Source of the DNA: a virus
Reading direction: 5' to 3' (one strand)
IMG/VR virus record: IMGVR_UViG_3300031687_000060
Location: 1-33,363 of that record
Length of the DNA: 33,363 nucleotides
Made by a program: the position numbers and the translations under genes. Positions 1-7,307 of the stretch are shown here, in pieces. The notes beneath the pieces were generated by a model. That model ran no database searches and was not told the DNA's origin. It saw only the letters and a program-made list of their open reading frames with translations. Within the stretch, counting starts at the first letter, position 1; every line of letters starts with the position of its first letter.

Positions 1-208
1 TTTTAAAACTAACAAATGCTCTGTCGTTTTTATTGGGTTGATCTATGTAAGGTGCTGACCTTTCAAACCACCAACCGTATCCATCCGTAATATTATCTTC
101 GCACCACATCAAGTAACCGTGATTTATAGCATGACCAGTCATTCTGTAGTTGTACTCATACTTCCGGTTATACTCACCAATCTTAATGCTATTTGAATTG
201 GCCACCAT
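1..208 (-). CDS. Hypothetical protein, C-terminus cut by window edge
   Basis: An open frame starts at ATG 208 and runs off the left edge, giving about 69 residues beginning MVANSNSIKIGEYN. It is rich in aromatic residues (Tyr, Trp, Phe) and charged residues, with a WCED segment and a GYGWWFE segment, and has no signal peptide or membrane segment. The start lies 20 bases inside the preceding 57-aa gene, matching the overlap style of this operon. I do not recognise the family. It lies downstream of the exonuclease gene in the same transcription direction. The call as a gene rests on an open frame, position and plausible composition only. Confidence 0.6.
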   Translation of the reverse strand, partial: MVANSNSIKIGEYNRKYEYNYRMTGHAINHGYLMWCEDNITDGYGWWFERSAPYIDQPNKNDRAFVSFK

Positions 209-362
209 CGACTTCCATGGACATACTCTGCTTCGCTACTACATCTTTTGTAGGAGTAACTTCGCCAAGTGCTATTAGTAATTCACTAATGTCTAATGAA
301 ACTACAGTTGAACCTTTAGATTGATAGAACTTTAAATTTTCAATCAGCGTTTTTAATTTCAT
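189..362 (-). CDS. Small hypothetical protein (57 aa)
   Basis: This short frame starts at ATG 362 inside the end of the preceding gene (stop 340) and ends with TAG at 189. The 57-residue product begins MKLKTLIENLKFYQSKG and continues with a hydrophobic, helix-like stretch (SLDISELLIALGE) before a polar tail. It overlaps genes on both sides, like most small genes in this operon. No known domain is recognised. It is cytoplasmic by composition. It could be chance, but its packing between two neighbours leaves no non-coding gap, which favours a real gene. Confidence 0.55.
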   Translation of the reverse strand: MKLKTLIENLKFYQSKGSTVVSLDISELLIALGEVTPTKDVVAKQSMSMEVDGGQFK

Positions 363-858
363 TACGTTTGATCTTATTAAGTTCTTTAAGTCTAAACCTT
401 AGTTCATCTTTAGTTTTAAATGGACCTTCGTAACCATATTGAAATAGGGTAGTTGCTTTAGGGCAATAACCATGTTTCCAACCTTTCTCAAAGTTAATAG
501 CATACCAACCTGCGGCATACAACACATCGCTATTAGCAGTCTTGCTAAACAGCGGAATATCTCTATTGTATTCAGAGTGATCACTAGCAACCAATTCTGG
601 TGCTGGAAAGGGAATTTCGAATCCTGCGATAAACATTTTATCTGGGTGTACTACGTGGTCTGCTTCTTTCTTAAATACTTTCGCACCAAAGAACTTTTCA
701 ACATCGCGGTCTGAGTAAAACTCTTCCTTAATTTCATTAGATAGGTATTCATATGTTCCTTGAACATTTTGATATAAAACACCTACGTTACCTCGTTGCT
801 GATCTATTACTAACCAACTACACTCATCAACCTTTTTAATTGTTGCTTTCTTACTCAT
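340..858 (-). CDS. Conserved-looking hypothetical protein (172 aa)
   Basis: The product is soluble, mixed alpha/beta in composition, with no signal peptide, membrane helix or recognisable catalytic motif. Two adjacent ATG codons occur (861 and 858). A GGAG ribosome-binding site lies 3 bases from the first and 6 from the second, so 858 is preferred. The start overlaps the end of the 60-aa gene upstream (stop 851), suggesting translational coupling. The C-terminus is very rich in Lys, Arg and Asn. It is the third gene downstream of the 5' exonuclease gene, so a replication-associated or accessory role is possible, but no function can be assigned. Confidence 0.75.
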   Translation of the reverse strand: MSKKATIKKVDECSWLVIDQQRGNVGVLYQNVQGTYEYLSNEIKEEFYSDRDVEKFFGAKVFKKEADHVVHPDKMFIAGFEIPFPAPELVASDHSEYNRDIPLFSKTANSDVLYAAGWYAINFEKGWKHGYCPKATTLFQYGYEGPFKTKDELRFRLKELNKIKRNEIKNAD

Positions 859-1033
859 CATTATCTCCTTCCTTTATTAACTCTCGTTTTCTTGTTATTT
901 TACCAGTTCTACTATTGGTTGTTGTTGTACATTGAAATATTGTTCCGCCCTTATCGGGTGATTCAAATGTAACCAATTTCGATTCTGGTCCGTACTTAAT
1001 TGCATCCCAAATCTTCCTTATTGCTTCTGACAT
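851..1033 (-). CDS. Small basic hypothetical protein (60 aa)
   Basis: The frame is open from ATG 1090, but that start lies 73 bases inside the exonuclease gene. The internal ATG at 1033 (MSEAIRKIWDAIKYGP) gives a 16-base overlap with the exonuclease stop, matching neighbouring gene junctions, and has a purine-rich GGCGAGA upstream, so I prefer it. The product is basic, with a predicted N-terminal helix and a Thr/Arg/Lys-rich C-terminal half. No domain is recognised. Its position after the exonuclease gene suggests co-expression with DNA-metabolism genes. Confidence 0.6.
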   Translation of the reverse strand: MSEAIRKIWDAIKYGPESKLVTFESPDKGGTIFQCTTTTNSRTGKITRKRELIKEGDNDE

Positions 1034-2010
1034 GCGTTTAATATCTCGCCGAACTCTGTTGCGGCATTTGTTAGTTTGGGCATGTTCCATTGATTACAAA
1101 ACTTCATAAAGAAGATGCCTACATTCTGTATCTTTTCTTTCTCTGTTGATTCAACAAACACTTCTTTTACACCTTCTTTAATCTCATCCGGCTGTAGTGT
1201 TAAATCAATTAATATCCTATTACGCTCGTAGTCGTCAATGACTCTATGCTCTTGCTCTTCATGGTCAACCCAACGTTGTAACATAAAGTTATTAAAGTCA
1301 AAGCCACCGCGTTCCATATCAGCGAATGCTTCTTGCATGCCTGTCTTGTTCTTACTGCCCTTCTTCCTAGCACCTGGAAAAGCACTAAAGATGTTATCAC
1401 TTGTATCACCTCTAACACACTTTTCAAACAGTAACCATTTAGGATTAGGTATAGGCTTGGGCTCTCGTGTCTTGTTATCAATAGCACGTTTCATTGTTTT
1501 CATTTCAAATATGCCATCGTGCCTAACAACTTGATCAGTTACACCATTGTACTGGCTTATATTCTCGCTAACCAATTGATAAAAGTCGCTGTCTGTACTA
1601 ATAATCACATGCTCGTCATCTGGGTGCTCTTGTGTCCACATAGCAATTAAGTCATCTGCTTCTGCCTGTGGGTGTCTTAATACAGTACAATTAGTTTTAG
1701 TTTTTAAGTATTCAATAAAATGGTCATATGCTTCAAAGAATATTTCATCTTCTTCTTGCTGATTAGGTGACCTCTGATCCATCGAAACCTTTCTATTCTT
1801 CTTGTAAGGTTCATAGAAGTCTTTACGCCAACTTCTACCTTCTAAACAGAATACAACATGATCTCCATCGAACTGTTTCCATGACTTCTTAACACTATTA
1901 AACATAATGTGCATTGCCATACCAACTTTCATATCAATGTCGCTAGTACGAGCAGTTACATGCTTCGCTCTAAAGAACATGTTCAATGTGTCAACTAAAA
2001 TATATTTCAT
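1018..2010 (-). CDS. rnh: T4 RNase H-like 5'-3' exonuclease (FEN-1/PIN-like family)
   Basis: In T4, this enzyme removes RNA primers from Okazaki fragments and degrades 5' ends of DNA at the replication fork. The 330-aa product is close to T4 RNase H (305 aa). Metal-binding acidic residues appear in family order: D7 in VDTLNMFFRA, the E117/D119/D120 cluster in QAEADDLIAMW, D140 and D142 in STDSDFYQL, and a later CVRGDTSDN that fits the helix-hairpin region contacting DNA. A Lys/Arg-rich arch segment (about residues 61-75, EPYKKNRK) matches the helical arch. The start overlaps the upstream gene stop (TAATG at 2010). Family assignment is strong; the T4-type role is inferred from the phage context. 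Confidence 0.88.
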   Translation of the reverse strand: MKYILVDTLNMFFRAKHVTARTSDIDMKVGMAMHIMFNSVKKSWKQFDGDHVVFCLEGRSWRKDFYEPYKKNRKVSMDQRSPNQQEEDEIFFEAYDHFIEYLKTKTNCTVLRHPQAEADDLIAMWTQEHPDDEHVIISTDSDFYQLVSENISQYNGVTDQVVRHDGIFEMKTMKRAIDNKTREPKPIPNPKWLLFEKCVRGDTSDNIFSAFPGARKKGSKNKTGMQEAFADMERGGFDFNNFMLQRWVDHEEQEHRVIDDYERNRILIDLTLQPDEIKEGVKEVFVESTEKEKIQNVGIFFMKFCNQWNMPKLTNAATEFGEILNACQKQ

Positions 2011-2426
2011 TACTTACCCTTTTTAACTTTTGCTATATCGTCATCAGTTACTTTAACAACATCAGACGGTGAACGATCACCTTCTAATCCAAAGTCCTGA
2101 TCTGCATTATCTTGTAGCAGTATTGTTCTACATAAGTCGTTAAACCATGAATTAACTGTGTCCTCGTCGCTGTTTCCTGTATAACCATTGCTTTGCAACA
2201 TTGTAACAAAATTATCATTAAAGTCAAGCTCTACAAAGCCTTTTTTAGGATTAATTGGATCAACATCCATTTGTAGTACATTAACATAAGGTTCCTCGTT
2301 AATTGTTGCTAGTTCTTTTTCAAGTTCAGCACCTTCGAGGTCTCTCTTTGCTATCGCAATCTTCTTGTCTTTTTCACTCTTGAACCATAACCTAGGGTCC
2401 ATTGTATCTTTCATCTTATTCGCCAT
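2010..2426 (-). CDS. Hypothetical acidic protein (138 aa)
   Basis: The product has a lysine-rich, probably helical N-terminal third (residues 15-42) and a strongly acidic C-terminal part ending in a basic KVKKGK tail. There is no membrane segment or recognisable active-site motif. It starts within the end of the upstream Zn-binding micro-protein (ATGGCGAATAA overlap) and ends overlapping the exonuclease start, so the three are likely translated together. A role as a replication accessory factor is possible from position alone. No function can be named. Confidence 0.75.
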   Translation of the reverse strand: MANKMKDTMDPRLWFKSEKDKKIAIAKRDLEGAELEKELATINEEPYVNVLQMDVDPINPKKGFVELDFNDNFVTMLQSNGYTGNSDEDTVNSWFNDLCRTILLQDNADQDFGLEGDRSPSDVVKVTDDDIAKVKKGK

Positions 2427-2568
2427 TCTCTTTCTCCTTTAATTCCTTTAACTCTGTAAAGTATGCTAAACTACACTCTGCCCCGCAGAATATTTTTGTT
2501 TTATCACCAGTATGATATTTTATTTCTTGTGGAAATACCATCTTGCTACATGTATGACACTTATACAT
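2416..2568 (-). CDS. Zn-binding micro-protein (50 aa, two Cys pairs)
   Basis: Translating the gap between two genes gives a 50-residue protein from ATG 2568 to TAA 2416. It has a CxxC pair (C4, C7) and a CxxxC pair (C28, C32) separated by about 20 residues, followed by a helical tail rich in Lys, Glu and Leu. This pattern fits a small treble-clef or zinc-ribbon-like fold that coordinates one Zn ion. It overlaps the upstream gene (stop 2561) and the downstream gene (start 2426), and its own end supplies the GGAG ribosome-binding site for the latter. It may bind nucleic acid or a protein partner; the specific role is unknown. Confidence 0.75.
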   Translation of the reverse strand: MYKCHTCSKMVFPQEIKYHTGDKTKIFCGAECSLAYFTELKELKEKENGE

Positions 2569-2980
2569 CTTCTAATGCTTTAATATCCGTTACAATACAT
2601 TTATCAATTCTACCAAAAGCATCAACTGTGTTGACTCTTAAGCCTTTTTGAATTCTTTCAAAATAAGATTGATTTAGTGGATTGCCAAGTATAAAAGCAT
2701 TTGCCATATTTAAATTCCAACAAAATGATACAGTTAGTTCATACTTCTTTCTATCTCTCATTTCGATTACTATTGTGTTATCATCTGTAGAATACGCATC
2801 TCTAACTTGCCCTGTAAAAATAATAATAGGCTCTTCTACTTCTACTATGTTTTCTACTATGTTTATCTCATGCCCGTGATATGTAACGTTGTGGTCCTCT
2901 GCTAGAACAAATGCCGTCCATAACGGTAAACTGAGTACTATTGCTATTTTAACTATGTTGTCGTATAAAAATCTTTCCAT
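2561..2980 (-). CDS. Membrane-anchored or secreted hypothetical protein (139 aa)
   Basis: The N-terminus carries one hydrophobic segment (about residues 9-27, IVKIAIVLSLPLWTAFVLA) ending in a possible signal-peptidase site after ALA-like residues, followed by a hydrophilic, beta-rich domain. It is therefore likely exported to the periplasm or anchored in the inner membrane. No known domain is recognised. It lies one base after the QueE gene start-to-end block (QueE stop at 2982) and overlaps the Zn micro-protein by 8 bases, so it is in the same operon as folE and queE. Such membrane proteins in phages may act in host takeover or superinfection exclusion, but nothing here decides it. Confidence 0.7.
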   Translation of the reverse strand: MERFLYDNIVKIAIVLSLPLWTAFVLAEDHNVTYHGHEINIVENIVEVEEPIIIFTGQVRDAYSTDDNTIVIEMRDRKKYELTVSFCWNLNMANAFILGNPLNQSYFERIQKGLRVNTVDAFGRIDKCIVTDIKALEDV

Positions 2981-2981
2981 A

Positions 2982-3857
2982 TTATTTTCCTATTGCGTTA
3001 CCGTAAATGTGTACGTGAACTCTGCTTGTATAATTGTAACCTCTTTGGATAGCCTCATCGGCAATGGTTGCCTCTGTTTGTACTAACCCTTCAAATGTAC
3101 CACCAACGCCCATAATCCATACAGGAAAGTTACATCCTGCTTCGCGGAATAGTTTGGTGTTTTCTTCCACTTCTTTCCAACTTGCTTCAGTACCATTAAC
3201 AACAAATTTCAACTGACCATTGTTTGATGCTTCTGCGTACTGCCCTATTACTTCTGGCTTGATTGCTTTCTTACTCATCTCTCCAGCAGTTGCCCAAAGT
3301 TTAGGACTAAGACTCCAATACCATTCACCTGGATACTCTTTAATGTATTCTACCATTTCCTGTTCAATTGGCCTAGTGCCGTTAGTTTCAACAGTAACAT
3401 AGTTAGGCATGTTATTACGTTTCTTAAACTCTTCCATTATATTAATCATACCAGGCTGTGTCTTCTTAAGCATCGGCTCGCCGCCTGTAAACACCATGTG
3501 CACGTTTTGTTGTGTTAGTGGATGTACGAACTTACCCTTAGGTAGAAGTGCTGTTAGCTCGTCTACAGCCTCCTCTACTGTACGATCAGTAATAAGATGC
3601 TTGTAACGTTTACTCCAAGTGTAACTACTGTCACACCCTTTATCAAACACAGGCAAGTCCATAACATCTGTTATGTCTGTTAGGTCTAACGTTTCGTATG
3701 GTAATACATAAGTGCTAGTATCAGTAGGATCCTTCTGTCCAAAGCCGTTACATTGAAGATTACATAGGAAAAATCTCATCCACAAACTAGGTATACCAAC
3801 GTATTGGCCTTCCCCTTGTGCTGAATAAAATGTTTCGCTATACTTTAAAGGGTTCAT
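2982..3857 (-). CDS. queE: 7-carboxy-7-deazaguanine synthase QueE-like radical SAM protein
   Basis: QueE uses S-adenosylmethionine and a [4Fe-4S] cluster to contract 6-carboxytetrahydropterin to 7-carboxy-7-deazaguanine (CDG), the first 7-deazapurine of the queuosine/archaeosine route. Family marks are the N-terminal SETFYSAQGEG (residues 7-17), a cysteine motif in FLCNLQCNGFGQ (C32, C36) and the SAM-binding FTGGEPML (residues 123-130). The usual third Cys of CxxxCxxC is Phe at residue 39; C75 in FDKGCDSSY could be the third ligand. The length (291 aa) exceeds that of typical bacterial QueE (about 210-240 aa), with an insertion after the cluster motif. The start codon overlaps the FolE stop, so both are co-translated. 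Family call is firm; cluster geometry is inferred. Confidence 0.88.
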   Translation of the reverse strand: MNPLKYSETFYSAQGEGQYVGIPSLWMRFFLCNLQCNGFGQKDPTDTSTYVLPYETLDLTDITDVMDLPVFDKGCDSSYTWSKRYKHLITDRTVEEAVDELTALLPKGKFVHPLTQQNVHMVFTGGEPMLKKTQPGMINIMEEFKKRNNMPNYVTVETNGTRPIEQEMVEYIKEYPGEWYWSLSPKLWATAGEMSKKAIKPEVIGQYAEASNNGQLKFVVNGTEASWKEVEENTKLFREAGCNFPVWIMGVGGTFEGLVQTEATIADEAIQRGYNYTSRVHVHIYGNAIGK

Positions 3858-4549
3858 TACTTGTCACATGCAAATTGTTGTTGAAGTTTAATATTATCCA
3901 TAAATTCTTTCTTTGTACCTGGATCATCTTTGAACGCACCTTTTAGAACAGTTGTCTGTGTTAGACTGCTATGTGCCTTAACACCTCTATTCTCTACGCA
4001 CCCATGTGTGGCTTGTATATAAACACCTAAGTGTTCGGCACCAGTTGCCTTCTGAATCTCTCTAACAATGTCGTTAGCAAGTTCTTCTTGTAGTGTTCCA
4101 CGCATAGCACACCATTGTGCTATTCTTGTGTACTTGCTTAGTCCAATTAGTTTGTCACTAGCAATAATACCAATGTATGCTACACCTCTAACTATCTGAT
4201 GGTGATGCGAACACATACTTGTAAGTTCGCTACGCACAACTAACATGCCTTCATAACGATCGTCGCTATCATTTGGAAATGCTGTTGCGATAGGCATTGC
4301 TTCATACCTACCTGCCATTAGTTCGTTAATATACATTTTAGCAAGGCGTTTGCCTGTGCCCATGCTGTTAGGATCATTCTCAGTATCAATTACAAGTCCT
4401 TGTAATACATCTTCAAACTTAACTGCGAGTTCGTCAATCAGTTGTTGCTTTTCGCCTTCTTGTATGTGGTCAGATATATTATCGCCTGCCCAAAATCTTT
4501 TACCTGCGCCAATTAAACGTTTTTTAATTGTGTCACTAACTCCCATCAT
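3857..4549 (-). CDS. folE: GTP cyclohydrolase I (FolE)
   Basis: FolE hydrolyses GTP to 7,8-dihydroneopterin triphosphate, the first step towards both folate and 7-deazaguanines. Zn ligands are visible: C113 and H116 in the motif CSHHHQIVRG and C184 in THGCVENRGV. The GLSKYTRIAQW segment (residues 136-146) and QEELANDIV follow the family consensus. Length (230 aa) matches the bacterial enzyme. Two ATGs are possible (4549 or 4546), with a GGAG site 4 or 7 bases upstream. The gene overlaps the DUF465-like gene at its start and queE at its end. In this context it probably feeds QueD-like and QueE proteins to make a deazaguanine base rather than folate. Confidence 0.95.
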   Translation of the reverse strand: MMGVSDTIKKRLIGAGKRFWAGDNISDHIQEGEKQQLIDELAVKFEDVLQGLVIDTENDPNSMGTGKRLAKMYINELMAGRYEAMPIATAFPNDSDDRYEGMLVVRSELTSMCSHHHQIVRGVAYIGIIASDKLIGLSKYTRIAQWCAMRGTLQEELANDIVREIQKATGAEHLGVYIQATHGCVENRGVKAHSSLTQTTVLKGAFKDDPGTKKEFMDNIKLQQQFACDK

Positions 4550-4736
4550 CTAACTCCTTAATTTGTTCTCTTAGTTCTTCTATTTCTCTCTTAAGATTAA
4601 GTTTCTCAATCTTCTCATTTGCCAATACGGTATCATCTAAATGATGCTCGTAGTCATCTGTTATTTTACTATCTAACTCTCTATGTCTTTCTTCTAAGAC
4701 TTTAAGATGGTTGGACAGACTTATTGATGTACTCAT
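4536..4736 (-). CDS. DUF465-like small coiled-coil protein (66 aa)
   Basis: The sequence is almost entirely helical and charged, with the spaced pattern seen in DUF465/YdcH proteins: a leading helix (LSNHLKVLEERHRELDSKI), an acidic turn and a second helix rich in Leu/Lys/Glu (KLNLKREIEELREQIKEL). These fold as a helical hairpin. Function is unknown in bacteria; copies are common in marine phages. It overlaps the 66-aa gene upstream by 35 bases and folE downstream by 14 bases, so it belongs to the same operon. DUF465 membership is judged by eye from pattern and length. Confidence 0.65.
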   Translation of the reverse strand: MSTSISLSNHLKVLEERHRELDSKITDDYEHHLDDTVLANEKIEKLNLKREIEELREQIKELDDGS

Positions 4737-4902
4737 TGTCTTCCCTCAATACACCGTTTTCCCAATTCTCGCAGACATCGTTAGCATAATGTATGCTCTT
4801 GTCTTTGACGTTAACTGTACCAAACGGTTCGTAATTCTTAAATAAGTGTACGACAAATCCGTTGTCTTCCACTACCTCTGCTTTTTTATAAACTTTAGTC
4901 AT
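4702..4902 (-). CDS. Hypothetical protein (66 aa)
   Basis: A small soluble protein starting MTKVYKKAEVVEDNG. Its composition suggests a short beta-rich domain (VEDNGFVVHLFKNYEPFGTVNV) followed by a helix containing a CENWENG segment. There is no membrane segment or known motif. It begins 3 bases after the phosphoribosyltransferase stop and overlaps the next gene by 35 bases, so it is transcribed from the promoter at 5401-5429. The family is not recognised. Confidence 0.7.
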   Translation of the reverse strand: MTKVYKKAEVVEDNGFVVHLFKNYEPFGTVNVKDKSIHYANDVCENWENGVLREDNEYINKSVQPS

Positions 4903-4905
4903 GCG

Positions 4906-5394
4906 TTATCTCCACCACTCTTCATATGGAAAGACAATCCATCTTTCCTGATCAGGTAAAACATTATTTGCTGTATAACTAACTTTATCAAATTCGCTTG
5001 ACTCTTTGTCAAATAATGTACAATACTTAAGGTCGTCATGACGGATAAACATATTGTTGTTATCCTTACTATCAAAGTCATTGATAATGCTGTCAATACC
5101 TATTAGTGTTGTACCTGTGTCGTTGATATCATCAACAACTAAAACCTTCTTGCCTATGTATTTAGATAAAATGTGTCTAAGAGTGCCGGAATCTTCGATA
5201 TGCCCGTCTCTTGTTTGCCACCTAAATGCTTCGAATGGAACTTCAAAGTAATGGCTCAACATAACACCAAATGGATATGCGCCTCTACCGGGGCCTATCA
5301 CTACATCTGGATGATATGAATCATGGGCCATCTCTCTAACGATGTGTCTGCAGTCTCTATTAAGGACGTCCCAAGTGTAATATAATTTGCTCAT
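4906..5394 (-). CDS. Phosphoribosyltransferase (PRTase type I fold)
   Basis: The product (162 aa) carries the PRPP-binding signature VLVVDDINDTGTTL (residues 84-97, with D88, D89, T93, G94, T95), preceded by the GPGRGAYPFGVMLS loop (residues 34-47) typical of type I purine phosphoribosyltransferases. Such enzymes attach a purine or similar base to PRPP to make a nucleotide. Substrate cannot be read from sequence; the small size and loop resemble xanthine/hypoxanthine PRTases. It is the first gene after a near-consensus promoter and heads the operon that holds folE and queE, so a deazapurine substrate is conceivable but unproven; base salvage from host DNA is the plainer option. Confidence 0.85.
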   Translation of the reverse strand: MSKLYYTWDVLNRDCRHIVREMAHDSYHPDVVIGPGRGAYPFGVMLSHYFEVPFEAFRWQTRDGHIEDSGTLRHILSKYIGKKVLVVDDINDTGTTLIGIDSIINDFDSKDNNNMFIRHDDLKYCTLFDKESSEFDKVSYTANNVLPDQERWIVFPYEEWWR

Positions 5395-5400
5395 GTGTGT

Positions 5401-5429
5401 ATTATACCATATTTTATGGCAGATGTCAA
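5401..5429 (-). promoter_or_regulatory. Early-type sigma70 promoter for PRTase-folE-queE operon
   Basis: On the minus strand, -35 TTGACA (5424-5429) and -10 TATAAT (5401-5406) are both perfect, with a 17-base spacer. The spacer contains CCAT-N5-ATGG, an inverted repeat also found in promoters at 10820 and 23269. The -35 box contains the TGA stop of the 180-aa gene (5426-5428). The PRTase ATG at 5394 is only 7 bases past the -10 box, so the transcript has almost no leader or the real start is further in. Confidence 0.88.
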
Positions 5430-5968
5430 TCGGAATCTAATAAAACTATCTCATTATTGTCAAAATGTTCTAAATCCAATAGAGCCATGTTGTCGTTGAC
5501 ATTGCGTTTTGTCATTTCTAAAAACATTTCGATCTCATTCGCAAATGCTTTATCTAGTATAGGGTTCAGTGATTCTGCTTCCCCAATTTTACCTGTAATA
5601 AGCTCACAGGCATTCTTAAGTGATATTGTAAGACCTTCTACAAGCATTGCGTCAAACCCTTTCAATCGTTTATTAACAAATATAGAACGGTTCAGCATAC
5701 GCATATAACACTCTGCTGATATCTCTTGTATTTTGATTTCAACTCTACACTCTGCGAAAGTTAAATTCTTAAATGTTAAAATGTGATATGGGTCAAATTC
5801 AGTGTACTTACAAAAGAACTGAATACAGTCAATGATGTCCTCTTCATTAACAGGATAGATGTTTTGAATTTCTTCTAAGTCATACCCTGCTCCAATAGAC
5901 TTGCATACTCCCATCATAGGAACAGCATGTCTTTCTGTTACATAAATCCCACGTCTTTTACTGATCAT
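5426..5968 (-). CDS. Hypothetical protein (180 aa)
   Basis: A soluble, mostly helical protein with several Cys residues (for example VCKSIG, FCKYTE, AECRVE, SAECYM) that are not spaced as a recognisable metal site. There is no membrane segment. The start overlaps the galE stop (ATGA), so the two are co-translated. Its stop codon lies inside the -35 box of the next promoter. The family is not recognised. The N-terminal part (GAGYDLEEIQNIYPVNEEDI) is mildly reminiscent of a helix-turn-helix-containing DUF433-type protein, but this is too weak to assert. Confidence 0.75.
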   Translation of the reverse strand: MISKRRGIYVTERHAVPMMGVCKSIGAGYDLEEIQNIYPVNEEDIIDCIQFFCKYTEFDPYHILTFKNLTFAECRVEIKIQEISAECYMRMLNRSIFVNKRLKGFDAMLVEGLTISLKNACELITGKIGEAESLNPILDKAFANEIEMFLEMTKRNVNDNMALLDLEHFDNNEIVLLDSD

Positions 5969-6954
5969 TTATTTTTAATTGCCTTTGATTTATTATCCAA
6001 CCAATTCTTTGAATGTTCAAACATTTCGTCTAAACTGAATTGTGGTTTCCAATTAAGTAATTCATTAGCCTTAGTAGTATCGGCACACAAATAAGATGGG
6101 TCGCCTGCTCTTCTCGGACCAACCACATATTCTAATTGCTTACCTGTAACTTTTTCGACCGAGGAGATTAGGTCATGGATACTAAATCCAACACCAGAGC
6201 CTAAGTTAAATATACCACTCTTGCCACCGTTATTAAGATACTCTACTGCTTTTAGTTTAGCATCAGCAATATCTTGTATATGACAATAGTCTCTAATACA
6301 TGTTCCGTCTTTAGTATCGTAGTCACTACCACAAATATTAAATATCTTACCATTCATAGCACAATCAATTAAGATTGGCATAACATGGCTAGCCGGTTCT
6401 TGTGTATATCCGTTAGTTGCTAAAGGATCAGCACCAGCGGCATTAAAATACCTAGTGCTAACATAGTTTAAACCATATGCTTTATTATAGTCTTCAAGCA
6501 TTAGTTCAGTCATGTACTTACTCATAGCATACGGACTCATTGGATTTGGTGTCAAATCCTCTTTAAATGGTTCTTGTGTATCTCTTTCACCGTATACACT
6601 ACTTGAACCACTAAAGATAAAGTTCTGTACGTCATGTTGTACACACATATCTAACAATGCCTGTGTTCCAGACACATTGTTTCTATAATACTTACCTGGG
6701 TTATCAATACTGTCAGGTACAACATGACTGGCCGCTAAATGTACAACCGTTTTAGGTTTAAACATTTCTAATATGCCTGCTGTTGATTGTTTAGCAAAAT
6801 CATGTGGGAATGATGTGAAGTCTTTCGACGCCCACTTCCTATTACCATTGTCAATAACTATGACTTCATAGTTTGCCTTGGCAAATGTTTTGCTTACCTG
6901 TGTTCCTATAAACCCGGAACCACCTGTGATAACAACTGTTTCTTTATCACTCAT
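5965..6954 (-). CDS. galE: UDP-glucose 4-epimerase (GalE), extended SDR family
   Basis: GalE interconverts UDP-glucose and UDP-galactose using tightly bound NAD. The Rossmann motif GGSGFIG is at residues 11-17, the catalytic pair Y142 and K146 lies in SPYAMSKYMTE, and the upstream SGSSSVYG (residues 115-122) supplies the active-site Ser/Thr. GIFNLGSGVGFS and AGDPSYLCADTTKA match the UDP-sugar-binding C-terminal part. Length (329 aa) is normal. Related NDP-sugar epimerases cannot be excluded. In this phage it may supply sugar nucleotides for the glycosyltransferases at 9566 or 18075, acting on the host envelope, virion or DNA. It overlaps the 55-aa gene upstream and the 180-aa gene downstream. 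Confidence 0.92.
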   Translation of the reverse strand: MSDKETVVITGGSGFIGTQVSKTFAKANYEVIVIDNGNRKWASKDFTSFPHDFAKQSTAGILEMFKPKTVVHLAASHVVPDSIDNPGKYYRNNVSGTQALLDMCVQHDVQNFIFSGSSSVYGERDTQEPFKEDLTPNPMSPYAMSKYMTELMLEDYNKAYGLNYVSTRYFNAAGADPLATNGYTQEPASHVMPILIDCAMNGKIFNICGSDYDTKDGTCIRDYCHIQDIADAKLKAVEYLNNGGKSGIFNLGSGVGFSIHDLISSVEKVTGKQLEYVVGPRRAGDPSYLCADTTKANELLNWKPQFSLDEMFEHSKNWLDNKSKAIKNK

Positions 6955-7114
6955 CTTCTTCTCCTTTGTCTTCGTCTGTAAACAGACCGCCCCTATCTTC
7001 TACTTCGTCGATAGTGTCACTTAATCCTTGAGCAGGTTGTGACTTGGTCGGCTGAATTACAGTCTCTTTGTCACCTCTCTTTTGTATGAAAGGTATACGT
7101 TTTATATTAGGCAC
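6947..7114 (-). CDS. Small hypothetical protein with GTG start (55 aa)
   Basis: The 152-base gap between galE and the Hc1-like gene holds one open frame in register with operon style: GTG at 7114, inside the end of the upstream gene, to TGA at 6947, inside the start of galE. The product begins VPNIKRIPFIQKRG, is basic at the N-terminus and very acidic at the C-terminus (TDEDKGEEDE), and looks disordered. The end carries GGAGAAG, which serves as the galE ribosome-binding site. No family is recognised; coding status rests on overlap on both sides. Confidence 0.6.
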   Translation of the reverse strand: MPNIKRIPFIQKRGDKETVIQPTKSQPAQGLSDTIDEVEDRGGLFTDEDKGEEDE

Positions 7115-7289
7115 TATTTTTTGCTTCTTGGATTTCGTTTCTTCTAGTTTTACATAGTTTAGTGATTTCCATTAATGCCTTTCTTGCTCTTGTGGCTGAG
7201 GCTTTGATACCTGTGCCTTCTTTAAACTTCTCGTTCTCGTTTACATATTCTTCGAATAATGCTTTTAATTTAATATGTGCTTCTGTCAT
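7107..7289 (-). CDS. Histone Hc1-like small DNA-binding protein (60 aa)
   Basis: The 60-aa product has an N-terminal helix (LKALFEEYVNENEKF) and a basic second helix with the pattern ASATRARKALMEITKLCKTRR, which resembles the Hc1 (chlamydial histone H1-like) family, where a G-N-x-A-A-x-R-x-R-K segment is typical. Such small proteins are common in marine T4-like phages and may bind DNA or RNA non-specifically. Here the basic C-terminal extension of chlamydial Hc1 is missing. It has a good AAGGAG site before its ATG. It lies between the QueD-like gene and galE. Family assignment is by eye and moderate. Confidence 0.6.
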   Translation of the reverse strand: MTEAHIKLKALFEEYVNENEKFKEGTGIKASATRARKALMEITKLCKTRRNEIQEAKNSA

Positions 7290-7307
7290 GATTTTCTCCT
7301 TATGTGT

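Noticed and set aside
851-1090. Upstream ATG at 1090 as start of the small basic protein
   Set aside because: It would overlap the exonuclease gene by 73 bases; ATG 1033 fits the usual short overlaps better.
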